Shown one piece after another: positions 1-7,956 of a stretch of DNA of 64,000 bases. Where the stretch lies: positions 1 through 64,000 of the forward strand of contig NZ_VWXI01000013.1 in assembly GCF_011752525.1 (NCBI RefSeq), given 5' to 3'. A model generated the notes under the pieces. The model had not been told where the DNA came from and made no database searches. It saw only the letters and a list, made by a program, of their open reading frames with translations. The stretch comes from Pantoea sp. Cy-639 (GTDB lineage Bacteria > Pseudomonadota > Gammaproteobacteria > Pseudomonadales > Pseudomonadaceae). Both the position numbers and the translations under genes were made by a program. The first letter of the stretch is position 1; each line of letters opens with the position of its first letter.

Positions 1-2
1 CA

Positions 3-3000
3 GGCAAGGGCCTGGCCAACAGTGCCGCGCGCAAGATGCTGCCGGACGAGGTCAAGACCAAGGTGCTGGCCAACACCGGCCAGTTGCGTGCCCTGGGCCC
101 GGAGATGACCCGGCAGTTCGCCAAGCTAGCGGATCCGGGGACGCAGATGAGCATCGGCTGGCTGCTGACCATGCTGGGCGGGGCGGTGAAGGGGTTCCGC
201 AAGCGCAACAAGAATGGACAGCCCGGGGTGAGCAAGCCGGGGACGACAACGCAGGTGGCGCGGGAGAAGGGCAAGGGCGAGTTGGCGGTGAGCAGTTCGC
301 AGGCGAAGGCCCAAGGCGCCTCCAGCCCGGTGAAAAGAGGCTGTCCGGAAGAAACGATGGCATTCACTCCGCGCAGCATCAGTTTCGCGCTTGGTTCCGA
401 ATTCATCGTTCACACAGACTTCAGCCTGCCAGGCCCCTTCCCGCTCGAATGGCAGCGCATCTATCACTCGCGCCTGGCCGAATACGACCAGGGCAACCTT
501 GGGGCGCGCTGGATCACCGAGTTCACTACGCGCATCGATGTCGTCGACAGGGGCATTCTGTTCCACGACTTCGACGGTCGCAGCCATGCCTTCGAACTGC
601 CCAAAGTGGAGCAGTCATTGTTCAACGCCATCGAGGACTTGCTGCTGATCCGCAGCCGCGAAAACGAGCTAGTGATCTGCCGAGGCTTCGACCGCAAGGA
701 GTACTACCTGCGTGTCGGTGATCGCTATTACTTGCAGAAGATCACGCTCAACAATGGCGCCGGTTGCATGTTGCACTACGAGCACCGCCACGAGGGGCGG
801 CCGGTGCTTTCGGACGTCATCACCTATCAGGATGACCCGAACCAGATCCACCGCCACCTAGGCACCTTGATCGATGACCACGGCCACATCACCGGTCTGT
901 GGGAAATGCGTGACGGCCAACCGCTGCGCCAACTGTGCGGCTACCACTACGACGACCAGGGTGACCTGATCGTGGCGCAGGACGAAGACGGCGCAGCCTG
1001 GCGCTACCAGTATCAAAACCACCTGGTGAGCCGTTACACCGACCGTACCGACCGGGGTATCAACCTGCAGTGGGACGGTAGCGCCTTCGACGCCAAGGCG
1101 ATTCGTGAGTGGGCCGACGATGGCAGCTTCGACACGAAGCTGGAGTGGGATGAGAACATCCGTCTTACCTACGTCACCGACGCCCATGGCCAGGAGACCT
1201 GGTACTACTACGACATCCTCGGCTACCTGTACCGCATCCGTTATCCGGACGAGCGTTCGGAATGGCTGTTCCGCGATGAGCGCAAGAAGCTGCTGCGCCA
1301 CGTCCACCCGGATGGTAGCGAAGACCGCTATGACTACGACGAGCAAGGCAGTGTCATTCGCCATATTCGCCCTGACCATAGCCAGACGCATTTTGCCTAC
1401 GACGGCCGCCGCAACCTGATCAAGATCTGCGACGCCGAGGGCGGCTTGTGGCTGCGGGACTACGACCAGAAGGGCAACCTGGTCGAGACCGTCGACCCAC
1501 TGGGCAACAAGACCGAGTTTGCCTACACGCCTTCCGGGCTGGTCAAGGCGATCAAGGACGCCAACGGCAACGAGAAGAAACTGGCATACAACGCGGCGGA
1601 TCAGCTGACCGAGTACACCGACTGTTCGGGCAAGACCAGTGAGTGGGTATACGACGACCTGGGTCACCTGGTGTCGTTCATCGATGCCGCTGGCAACAAG
1701 ACGGCCTTCGAGCACAAGGCTGGCCAGCTGGCGAAGGTCACCCACCCAGACAACACCGAAGAGCGTTTCGAGCGTGACGCCGAGGGCCGTCTGCTGGCCC
1801 ATGTCGATGCGTTGGATCGCTGCACCACCTGGGCCTACAACGCCGTTGGCATGCTGGCCGAGCGGGTGGATGCCGATGAGCGCACCTTGCGTTATCGCTG
1901 GGACAAGCTTGGGCGCTTGATCGGGCTGGAAAACCAGAACGACAGCAAGATCAGTTTCCTCTATGACCCCTTGGACCGCTTGCTGGAAGAGAAGGGCTTC
2001 GATGGCCTGATTACCCGCTACCAGTACGACCCGGACAGTGGCCGGCTGGCCAGCACCCAGGTCGGCCAGCGCCGTATCGATATCACCTACGATGCCGTGG
2101 GCCGCATTACGTCCCGAATGGCCAGCCAGGGCGACCAGCGTCAGGAAGAGACCTTCGCTTACGACCGCAACGGCAACCTGATCCAGGCGATCAACGCGGT
2201 CAGCAAACTGCAGTGGTTCCATGACGAGGCGGGCAATCTGACCCGCGAGCACCAGCACTACCTCGGTACCGAGGTGCCGATGGTTGCGGTGTGGCAGCAC
2301 GAATACGACGTGCTCAACAACCGTGTCGCGACCGTTCGCCCGGATGGGCACAAGGTCAGCGTGCTCACCTACGGCAGCGGTCACGTGCTGGGCATGACCC
2401 TCGACCAGCACGAGCTGCTGGGTTATGAACGCGATGACCTGCACCGTGAAGTGGTCCGGCATCAGGGCAACCAGCTGATGCAAACCCAGGCCTGGGACCC
2501 GGCGGGGCGCCTGCAAGAGCAACTGCTGGGTAGTCATGATGGCCAGTCGACTTTGCTCAAACGCCAGTATCAGTACGATGCCGTTGGCCAACTGACCGAT
2601 ATCCACGACACCCGGCGTGGCCACCTGGCCTATCAATACGATCCCGTCGGCCGCCTGTTGCAAGCCACCAGCCGCCTCGGTGTCGAAACCTTCGCCTTCG
2701 ACCCGGCTGGCAACTTGCTGGACGACAAGACCCAGGAGCTCAACCGTCCTCTGGAAAGCGATCCGCGCCGGAACAAGTTGATGGACAACTTGCTGCGAGA
2801 ATACGCCGGGACCCATTACCAGTACGACGACCGTGGCAACCTGATCCATCGCCTGCACAACGGCGAACAGGCGCGCCTGAGCTGGGACCTGTTTGACCGC
2901 TTGGCGCGCTTCGACGATGGCAAGCTCAGCGTGGTGTACAGCTACGACGCCTTGGGTCGTCGCTTGCACAAACATTCCACTGCGCACTATCAGGATGATC

Positions 3001-3986
3001 CGCGTGCCGGCAGTGGCTGGAACCAGATGCAGCGGGCCAAGCGCCAGCGCGAACTGGGTTGCGGTTACACCTTGTATGGTTGGGATGGCGATAACCTCGC
3101 CTGGGAAAGCTCGCCACCGCAGGATGAGGGTGAGACCGGGCGCACTGTGCATTACCTGTACGAGCCGGGCAGTTTCGTGCCGGTTGCCCAGGCGCTGCGC
3201 AAGAGCCCGATCCGCTTGCTACGCCAACCGGACTGGAATGACCGGGAGTACGATTTCGATCAGGACCCGCTGTGGCAGCACGAGGTCAAACCGCAGCCAA
3301 TCGATGCCATTGCCTGGTACCAGTGCGACCACCTCGGTACGCCGATGGAGCTGACCGACCACAACGGTGAGATGGCGTGGACGGCGCAGTACAAGGCGTG
3401 GGGTGAGGTCAAGGAGGCTCGCTCGGAGTGGGCCAGGCAGAATGGCCTGAACAACCCGATCCGCTTCCAGGGGCAGTACCACGACCCTGAGACCGGGCTG
3501 CATTACAACCGTTATCGGTACTATGATCCGAGGGCCGGGCGGTTCATCAACCAGGACCCGATCAGTTACAGCGGTGGCTTGAACCTGTTTGCGTATGCGC
3601 CGAACCCTGTCGAGTGGGTCGACCCGTTAGGGTTGTGGAAAGGGCAGCCGCGTCAGGCGGGTGGTAGGTTTGGGGCGGGGAAAGATCCTTCGAAGCCATG
3701 TCCGTGTAAGTCGGATGGTACTCATGGGAATAGTCATAATTCGACTAAGCCAGCTATTGGATATACGTTGAGGGACCGCGATACAAACGAAGTTATGAAA
3801 TATGGCGAAACAACGATGGGGGCGCGGCGGTATCCGAAGAAGTATTTGAATGAAAATAATGTCGAGATGGTGGAGGAAGTGTCAGGAAGCAAAAAAGAAA
3901 TGCATGCCTGGCAACATGAAAAAATCATTGATTATAAGGCGGCTAATGGTGGCAATAGGCCGCCTCTGAATAAAAGTGATTATTAG
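3..3986 (+). CDS. Rhs-family polymorphic toxin with GIY-YIG-like C-terminal tip (5' truncated by window)
   Basis: The frame is open to the left edge, so the true start lies outside the window; the first in-frame ATG is at 36. A DUF6531-like segment opens near residue 108 (counted from that ATG). It is followed by about 1000 residues of YD repeats (YDxxGNL/I, YDxLGRL) and the Rhs-associated core, ending in the conserved PNPVEWVDPLGL at about residue 1196. Such cores form a shell around the toxin and the tip is released at this site. The last ~115 codons are visibly AT-richer. The tip has GYTL, then KYGET, then RRY, then QHEK and PPLN, the order of Tyr, Tyr, Arg, Glu and Asn expected for a GIY-YIG nuclease; that fold is inferred. 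Delivery by type VI secretion is the usual route for such proteins, but no secretion gene is in view. The stop is 9 bases before a small immunity candidate. Confidence 0.9.
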   Translation, partial: GKGLANSAARKMLPDEVKTKVLANTGQLRALGPEMTRQFAKLADPGTQMSIGWLLTMLGGAVKGFRKRNKNGQPGVSKPGTTTQVAREKGKGELAVSSSQAKAQGASSPVKRGCPEETMAFTPRSISFALGSEFIVHTDFSLPGPFPLEWQRIYHSRLAEYDQGNLGARWITEFTTRIDVVDRGILFHDFDGRSHAFELPKVEQSLFNAIEDLLLIRSRENELVICRGFDRKEYYLRVGDRYYLQKITLNNGAGCMLHYEHRHEGRPVLSDVITYQDDPNQIHRHLGTLIDDHGHITGLWEMRDGQPLRQLCGYHYDDQGDLIVAQDEDGAAWRYQYQNHLVSRYTDRTDRGINLQWDGSAFDAKAIREWADDGSFDTKLEWDENIRLTYVTDAHGQETWYYYDILGYLYRIRYPDERSEWLFRDERKKLLRHVHPDGSEDRYDYDEQGSVIRHIRPDHSQTHFAYDGRRNLIKICDAEGGLWLRDYDQKGNLVETVDPLGNKTEFAYTPSGLVKAIKDANGNEKKLAYNAADQLTEYTDCSGKTSEWVYDDLGHLVSFIDAAGNKTAFEHKAGQLAKVTHPDNTEERFERDAEGRLLAHVDALDRCTTWAYNAVGMLAERVDADERTLRYRWDKLGRLIGLENQNDSKISFLYDPLDRLLEEKGFDGLITRYQYDPDSGRLASTQVGQRRIDITYDAVGRITSRMASQGDQRQEETFAYDRNGNLIQAINAVSKLQWFHDEAGNLTREHQHYLGTEVPMVAVWQHEYDVLNNRVATVRPDGHKVSVLTYGSGHVLGMTLDQHELLGYERDDLHREVVRHQGNQLMQTQAWDPAGRLQEQLLGSHDGQSTLLKRQYQYDAVGQLTDIHDTRRGHLAYQYDPVGRLLQATSRLGVETFAFDPAGNLLDDKTQELNRPLESDPRRNKLMDNLLREYAGTHYQYDDRGNLIHRLHNGEQARLSWDLFDRLARFDDGKLSVVYSYDALGRRLHKHSTAHYQDDPRAGSGWNQMQRAKRQRELGCGYTLYGWDGDNLAWESSPPQDEGETGRTVHYLYEPGSFVPVAQALRKSPIRLLRQPDWNDREYDFDQDPLWQHEVKPQPIDAIAWYQCDHLGTPMELTDHNGEMAWTAQYKAWGEVKEARSEWARQNGLNNPIRFQGQYHDPETGLHYNRYRYYDPRAGRFINQDPISYSGGLNLFAYAPNPVEWVDPLGLWKGQPRQAGGRFGAGKDPSKPCPCKSDGTHGNSHNSTKPAIGYTLRDRDTNEVMKYGETTMGARRYPKKYLNENNVEMVEEVSGSKKEMHAWQHEKIIDYKAANGGNRPPLNKSDY

Positions 3987-3995
3987 GAGTGGGCA

Positions 3996-4403
3996 ATGGA
4001 TTTTTGGATGTCGAGTGAGAAACACATATCGGTTAACGAGGCTGTGACAGGGGCGCGTAAGGCTGTTGAGCCAATCATTGCTGAGTTGATAAAAGATGTT
4101 GAGCTCTCGTGTGGTGCGGCTAAATGGAGTGTTATATCTATCGTTATGCCTGATGAGAGAGTTGGGGATTATCCGGAGGTCAGGCGTTACCATAAATCCA
4201 GCAAGGATATTGAGTTGCGTGTGCAGTTGCCTTACAACGAATTTAAGAGTTCCAATGGCGCTGGGCAAATTAATATCATGCTGGATTCATTGGCTCGCTC
4301 AGTTGATCTTATGGGTGAAATAAAAAGTTTGAAGCTTACGGGTGATGATGCTTTTATACTTAAAAATTCAGTTGAGAAGGCGCGGTTAAAATTAAATAGC
4401 TAA
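3996..4403 (+). CDS. Candidate immunity protein for the upstream Rhs tip
   Basis: This 135-residue acidic soluble protein starts 9 bases after the rhs stop, with GGAG just ahead of the ATG. It has no signal peptide or membrane segment, consistent with a cytoplasmic neutralising partner. It is AT-rich like the toxin tip and unlike the GC-rich Rhs core. A paralogue at 5633 follows a second copy of the same tip and shares MPDERxGDYPEVRRYHK and EIKSLKLT. Co-duplication of tip and downstream gene is the main argument for a toxin-immunity pair. I cannot place it in a named immunity family with confidence. Confidence 0.75.
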   Translation: MDFWMSSEKHISVNEAVTGARKAVEPIIAELIKDVELSCGAAKWSVISIVMPDERVGDYPEVRRYHKSSKDIELRVQLPYNEFKSSNGAGQINIMLDSLARSVDLMGEIKSLKLTGDDAFILKNSVEKARLKLNS

Positions 4404-4434
4404 TGCTAGCGATGCCCGAGAAGTACGAGTCGCC

Positions 4435-4462
4435 AGGGAGCGAGCGTGATGCTTTGCTCCCT
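4435..4462. terminator. Hairpin downstream of first immunity gene
   Basis: AGGGAGC at 4435-4441 pairs with GCTCCCT at 4456-4462. An outer CCCGAG/CTCGGG pair (4415-4420, 4461-4466) is an alternative to it. There is no U-run, so termination is only possible. It lies about 30 bases after the immunity gene stop. Confidence 0.35.
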
Positions 4463-4585
4463 CGGGCGGGCCTAAAACCCGGGGGTGTTTGCTGTATAAC
4501 TCATGGTGTAATTATGATTGGCATGTCAAATTGGAGCTTCGCCGCGATAATTCGACCAAATAGGATGTCAATCTGCTGACACAGA

Positions 4586-5213
4586 TACGACGCCTTGGGC
4601 CGACGTCTGCACAAACAGTCTGTCGCGCATTTCTGGGACAGGCCTGAGGCTGGTACGGGGTGGAACCAGATACAGCGGGCCAAGCGGCAACGTGAGTTCG
4701 GTTGTGGCTTCACTCTCTTTGGTTGGGATAGCGATAACCTTGCTTGGGAAAGCCTGCCTCCGTAGGACGACTGGGCGCACGGTTTATTATCTGTACGAGG
4801 CGGGCAGTTTCGTGTCGGTTGCCCAGGCGTTGCGCAAGAGCCCGATCCGCTTGCTACGCCAGCCGGACTGGATCCACCGGGAGTACGACTTCGATCAGGA
4901 CCCGCTGTGGCAGCACGAGGTCAAACCGCAGCCAATCGATGCCATTGCCTGGTACCAGTGCGACCACCTCGGTACGCCAATGGAGCTGACCGACCACAAC
5001 GGTGAGATGGCGTGGACGGCGCAGAACAAGGCGTAGGGTGAGGTCGAGAAGGCTCGCTCGGAGTGGGCCAGGCAGAATGGCCTGAACAACCCGATCCGCT
5101 TCCAGGGGCAGTACCACGACCCTGAGACCGGACTGCATCACAACCGCTATCGGTACTATGATCCGAGGGCCGGGCGGTTCATCAACCAGGATCCGATCAG
5201 TTACAGCGGTGGC
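4586..5213 (+). pseudogene. Decayed duplicate of the Rhs core 3' part
   Basis: From TACGACGCCTTGGG at 4586 the DNA repeats the main rhs gene from 2943 on, with long stretches of near identity (for example 4800-5030). It cannot encode an intact core: a small deletion with an in-frame stop lies near 4763, and a TAG at 5034 replaces a Trp codon of the intact copy. After 5037 the frame is open through the tip at 5624. This is the usual footprint of an orphan rhs-CT module left behind by recombination in the conserved core. Confidence 0.85.
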
Positions 5214-5624
5214 TTGAACCTGTTTGCGTATGCGCCGAACCCTGTCGAGTGGGTCGACCCGTTAGGTTTGGGGAAAGGGCAGCCGCGTCAGGCGGGTGGT
5301 AGGTTTGGGGCGGGGAAAGATCCTTCGAAGCCATGTCCGTGTAAGTCGGATGGTACTCATGGGAATAGTCTCAATTCGACTAAGCCAGCTATTGGCTACA
5401 TATTGAGGTACGAAGAAGATCACAGCGTTTTGAAGTATGGTGAAACTACAATGGGTAAGCGTAGGTATACGGAAGAGTATCTTAAGAAAAATAATGCGTA
5501 TATGCAGGAGGAGGTCTCAGGGACCAAGCGGGAGATGCATGCGTGGCAGCATGAAAAAATCTTGGAATACAAGGCGGCAGATAAAGAAGGTAGAAGGCCT
5601 CCGCTAAATAAAAGCGATTATTAA
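5214..5624 (+). CDS. Orphan Rhs C-terminal tip (GIY-YIG-like), diverged copy
   Basis: This is the 3' end of the duplicated rhs fragment. It runs from NLFAYAPNPVEWVDPLGL into a tip alignable end to end with that of the main Rhs (IGYILR, KYGETTMG, RRY, MHAWQHEKI, PPLNKSDY), with many substitutions between. The only nearby start is TTG at 5214 without a clear ribosome site; the frame is actually open from 5037. It is therefore probably a silent cassette rather than an independently translated toxin. It is AT-rich after about 5390. A matching immunity paralogue starts 8 bases after the stop. All five GIY-YIG-like positions seen in the main tip are kept, so recombination into the main gene could restore an active toxin. 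Confidence 0.6.
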   Translation: MNLFAYAPNPVEWVDPLGLGKGQPRQAGGRFGAGKDPSKPCPCKSDGTHGNSLNSTKPAIGYILRYEEDHSVLKYGETTMGKRRYTEEYLKKNNAYMQEEVSGTKREMHAWQHEKILEYKAADKEGRRPPLNKSDY

Positions 5625-5632
5625 GGTGGTTT

Positions 5633-6040
5633 ATGGATTTTAATACTTCAAGTGAGCAGCATGTGTTGGCGGGCAACGCTGCCCAGATTGCTCGAAAGAA
5701 GGTAAAGGATATATTGGTTGAGATTTTACGTGATGTTTCACTCGAGTGTGGTGCGGAGGCATGGACATTCATATCAATACTTATGCCTGATGAACGAATA
5801 GGTGATTATCCCGAAGTGAGGCGATACCACAAGGCCCGGAAGGTTATTGAGGTTCGGGTGCAAGTTCCTATTTACGAGTTTAAGGATTCGAATGCTTTGC
5901 AGCAGGTAAGTTTGATTCTTGATGCATTGTCTCGCTCAGTGGAAATGATGAAGGAAATAAAAAGTTTGAAGCTAACTGAGAACGATGCTCTTGTACTTAA
6001 GGGGGCGGTTGAGAAGGCGCGTGCGAAATTAATCAGCTAA
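5633..6040 (+). CDS. Candidate immunity protein, paralogue of the gene at 3996
   Basis: This 135-residue protein is the same length as the gene at 3996 and clearly homologous to it: both have FxSxLMPDERIGDYPEVRRYHK-type centres and end in KARxKLxS. It directly follows the orphan tip. A GGTGG element lies just upstream of the ATG. Because the two immunity proteins and the two tips have diverged in parallel, each may be specific for its own tip, which would let the cell resist siblings carrying either version. It is AT-rich and has no membrane segment. Confidence 0.7.
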   Translation: MDFNTSSEQHVLAGNAAQIARKKVKDILVEILRDVSLECGAEAWTFISILMPDERIGDYPEVRRYHKARKVIEVRVQVPIYEFKDSNALQQVSLILDALSRSVEMMKEIKSLKLTENDALVLKGAVEKARAKLIS

Positions 6041-6095
6041 TTATAATAATGCTCTATAAGTTTGGTTTTTCAGGGGGGCGTGGTGGAGTCGCCCG

Positions 6096-6245
6096 CTGGA
6101 AAGCGATCCGCGCCGGAACAAGTTGATGGACAACTTGCTGCGAGAATACGCCGGGACCCATTACCAGTACGACGACCGTGGCAACCTGATCCACCGCCTG
6201 CACAACGGCGAATAGGCACGCCTGAGCCGGGACCTGTTTGTCCGC
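6096..6245 (+). pseudogene. Second decayed Rhs core duplicate, 5' part
   Basis: From CTGGAAAGCG at 6096 the DNA matches the main rhs gene from 2751 at an offset of 3345 bases. A TAG at 6213 replaces a Gln codon, and Trp and Asp codons in the following lines have also changed, so this stretch is separated from the downstream open frame. The match starts abruptly in AT-rich DNA, marking a recombination joint near 6095. Confidence 0.8.
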
Positions 6246-7361
6246 TTGGCGCGCTTCGACGATGGCAAGCTCAGCGTGGTGTACAGCTACGACGCCTTGG
6301 GTCGTCGTTTGCACAAGCACTCCACTGCGCACCACCAAGACGATCCGCGTGCCGGCAGTGGCTGGAACCAGATACAGCGGGCCAAGCGCCAGCGCGAACT
6401 GGGCTGTGGTTACACCTTATACGGTTGGGATGGTGACAACCTGGCCTGGGAGAGCTCGCCGCCGCAGGGCGAAGGTGAGACTGGGCGTACCGTGCATTAC
6501 CTGTACGAGCCGGGCAGTTTCGTGCCGGTTGCCCAGGCCCAGCGCAGCAATCCGATCCGCCTGCTGCGTCAGCCGGACTGGAGCGATCGTGAGTACGACT
6601 TCGATCAGGACCCGTTGTGGCATACCGAGGTCAAGGCGCAGCCATTCGATGCGATCCTCTGGTACCAATGCGACCACCTCGGCACGCCGATGGAGCTGAC
6701 CGACCACAACGGTGAGGTGGCGTGGGCGGCGCAGTACAAGGCGTGGGGCGAGATCAAGGAAACGCGGTCCGACTGGGCGAAGCAGGTTGGCCTGACCAAC
6801 CCGATTCGTTTCCAGGGGCAGTACCACGACCAAGAGACTGGGCTGCACTACAATCGAAATCGATATTATGAGCCGAGCACTGGTCGGTTTGTGTCGCAAG
6901 ACCCAATAGGGCTGTCCGGTGGGGTGAATCTATACCAATACGCGCCTAACCCGCAGAACTGGACTGACCCGCTTGGGTTGTCGGGAAAGTCATTACCTAA
7001 CACTACAAATGTGAACCGGATAGGTGGTAGTCAGGTGGAAAATCTTCGACTTAAGAACCCAGAGAAAAAGCTGGATCCTCCAGGGATTTCTGTATTGCAT
7101 AGTTGCTGTCCATGTGAGTCTGCACAGCAGATGAGAGAAGCTTTCCCTACTGCAACTGGGCTTCATAAAACATCAGAAACTGTAGCATCAGGTACAGCGC
7201 ATGCTATTCGAGAAGCAGGCTTTGATGTTATAGAGGATCCTACAAAGAACTTTAAGAATCATGCTCGTATTATCCATCCTGACGGGCTTGATGGGTTTAA
7301 TGATGAAAACCTAAAGGGGCTTTCTAAAGCGTTGGGCGAAACTACGAGGTGCCCTCGATGA
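6246..7361 (+). CDS. Orphan Rhs core fragment with a second, unrelated C-terminal tip
   Basis: The 371-codon open frame starts at a TTG just after the stop at 6213 and continues the Rhs core (YDALGRRLHKHS to PNPQNWTDPLGL). It then switches to a different ~115-residue tip. The tip contains an unusual HSCCPCESA cluster, then AIREAGFDVIEDP, HARIIHPDGLDGF and NLKGLSKALGETT. I do not recognise the toxin family. AT content rises at the switch. The stop TGA overlaps the ATG of the next gene (ATGA), as in many toxin-immunity pairs. With a broken core and no good start it is more likely an archived cassette than a secreted effector. Confidence 0.65.
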   Translation: MARFDDGKLSVVYSYDALGRRLHKHSTAHHQDDPRAGSGWNQIQRAKRQRELGCGYTLYGWDGDNLAWESSPPQGEGETGRTVHYLYEPGSFVPVAQAQRSNPIRLLRQPDWSDREYDFDQDPLWHTEVKAQPFDAILWYQCDHLGTPMELTDHNGEVAWAAQYKAWGEIKETRSDWAKQVGLTNPIRFQGQYHDQETGLHYNRNRYYEPSTGRFVSQDPIGLSGGVNLYQYAPNPQNWTDPLGLSGKSLPNTTNVNRIGGSQVENLRLKNPEKKLDPPGISVLHSCCPCESAQQMREAFPTATGLHKTSETVASGTAHAIREAGFDVIEDPTKNFKNHARIIHPDGLDGFNDENLKGLSKALGETTRCPR

Positions 7362-7708
7362 TGGAGTTTAAGCTGGTCTCTACTAATGGGCTGTCTCTTG
7401 GAAGATTATTGGTTTCTTCCACGAGTGGTATGCGAATGATCGGTTCTTTTTTGCCGGATAGAGATTTTGATCTATATGGAAATCTGTTCAAGGAGCATGA
7501 GCAAGCGGTGAATGAGCAGCTTTTTATAGAGGAGGAGCGCTTGATGAAGAAAATAGACTCGCTTGGGCTTTATGTCGTCGGCCCTTCACCAAGAACTGAA
7601 TCTATTGGTATTAAAGATTTGCAGATTATGGAGGGTGGGGCGAGTTTTAGGTTGATGGCCGATCTTAGTGCTGTTGAGAGTATGATGCTTGGCGAAAGTA
7701 AGTTGTGA
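7358..7708 (+). CDS. Candidate immunity protein for the second Rhs tip
   Basis: The ATG at 7358 overlaps the stop of the Rhs fragment (ATGA), so translation is probably coupled; a second ATG follows directly at 7361 and a GTG lies at 7349. The product is 116 residues, soluble, with a charged central helix around EEERLMKKIDSLGLYV. It has no signal peptide. It shares nothing obvious with the two immunity paralogues upstream, as expected because the preceding tip is also unrelated. No family is recognised; the role rests on position and size. Confidence 0.6.
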   Translation: MMEFKLVSTNGLSLGRLLVSSTSGMRMIGSFLPDRDFDLYGNLFKEHEQAVNEQLFIEEERLMKKIDSLGLYVVGPSPRTESIGIKDLQIMEGGASFRLMADLSAVESMMLGESKL

Positions 7709-7729
7709 ATCGCCTTTGGTTTCGTAGAC

Positions 7730-7795
7730 ACCTCCAAGCCTCATAATGAGGCCCAAATAAGAGGTACCATGAGTCGTCAGCGTTACCCCGATGCC
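7730..7795 (+). mobile_element. Possible IS3-family remnant (5' end of orfA)
   Basis: The ATG at 7769 is followed by codons for MSRQRYPDAF, which resembles the first residues of many Pseudomonas IS3-type OrfA proteins (MSRQRYPxEF). The resemblance stops after about ten residues and no orfB or second inverted end is found. The call rests on a short match recalled from the family. The following bases up to the gene at 7957 show nothing recognisable. Confidence 0.35.
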
Positions 7796-7956
7796 TTCGG
7801 CCCGCAGATCCTGTCGGTATACCCCAGCCACCGGCAAGGCACATGCGTTCATCGAGTACTTGACTGGGTACCTGGATTCGCGTGGTCTGGGCTGATCAGC
7901 TGTGATTGGCTGGCGATGGAGGCGGCAGCGGGTAGAATGGCGCTTTTGCCCGACCC

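Larger units (their letters stand above)
4586..6040 (+). repeat. Tandem duplication of rhs 3' core + tip + immunity gene
   Basis: This unit corresponds to 2943-4403. The core part is near identical, while tip and immunity gene have diverged, in the same order and spacing. A second partial duplicate at 6096-6984 corresponds to 2751 onward but carries a different tip. The conserved core would act as the homology for tip exchange. Confidence 0.8.

Noticed and set aside
858..3152. 764-codon open frame antisense to rhs
   Set aside because: It mirrors the regular YD-repeat codons of the Rhs core, has no ribosome site and no recognisable domain; a GC-rich shadow.
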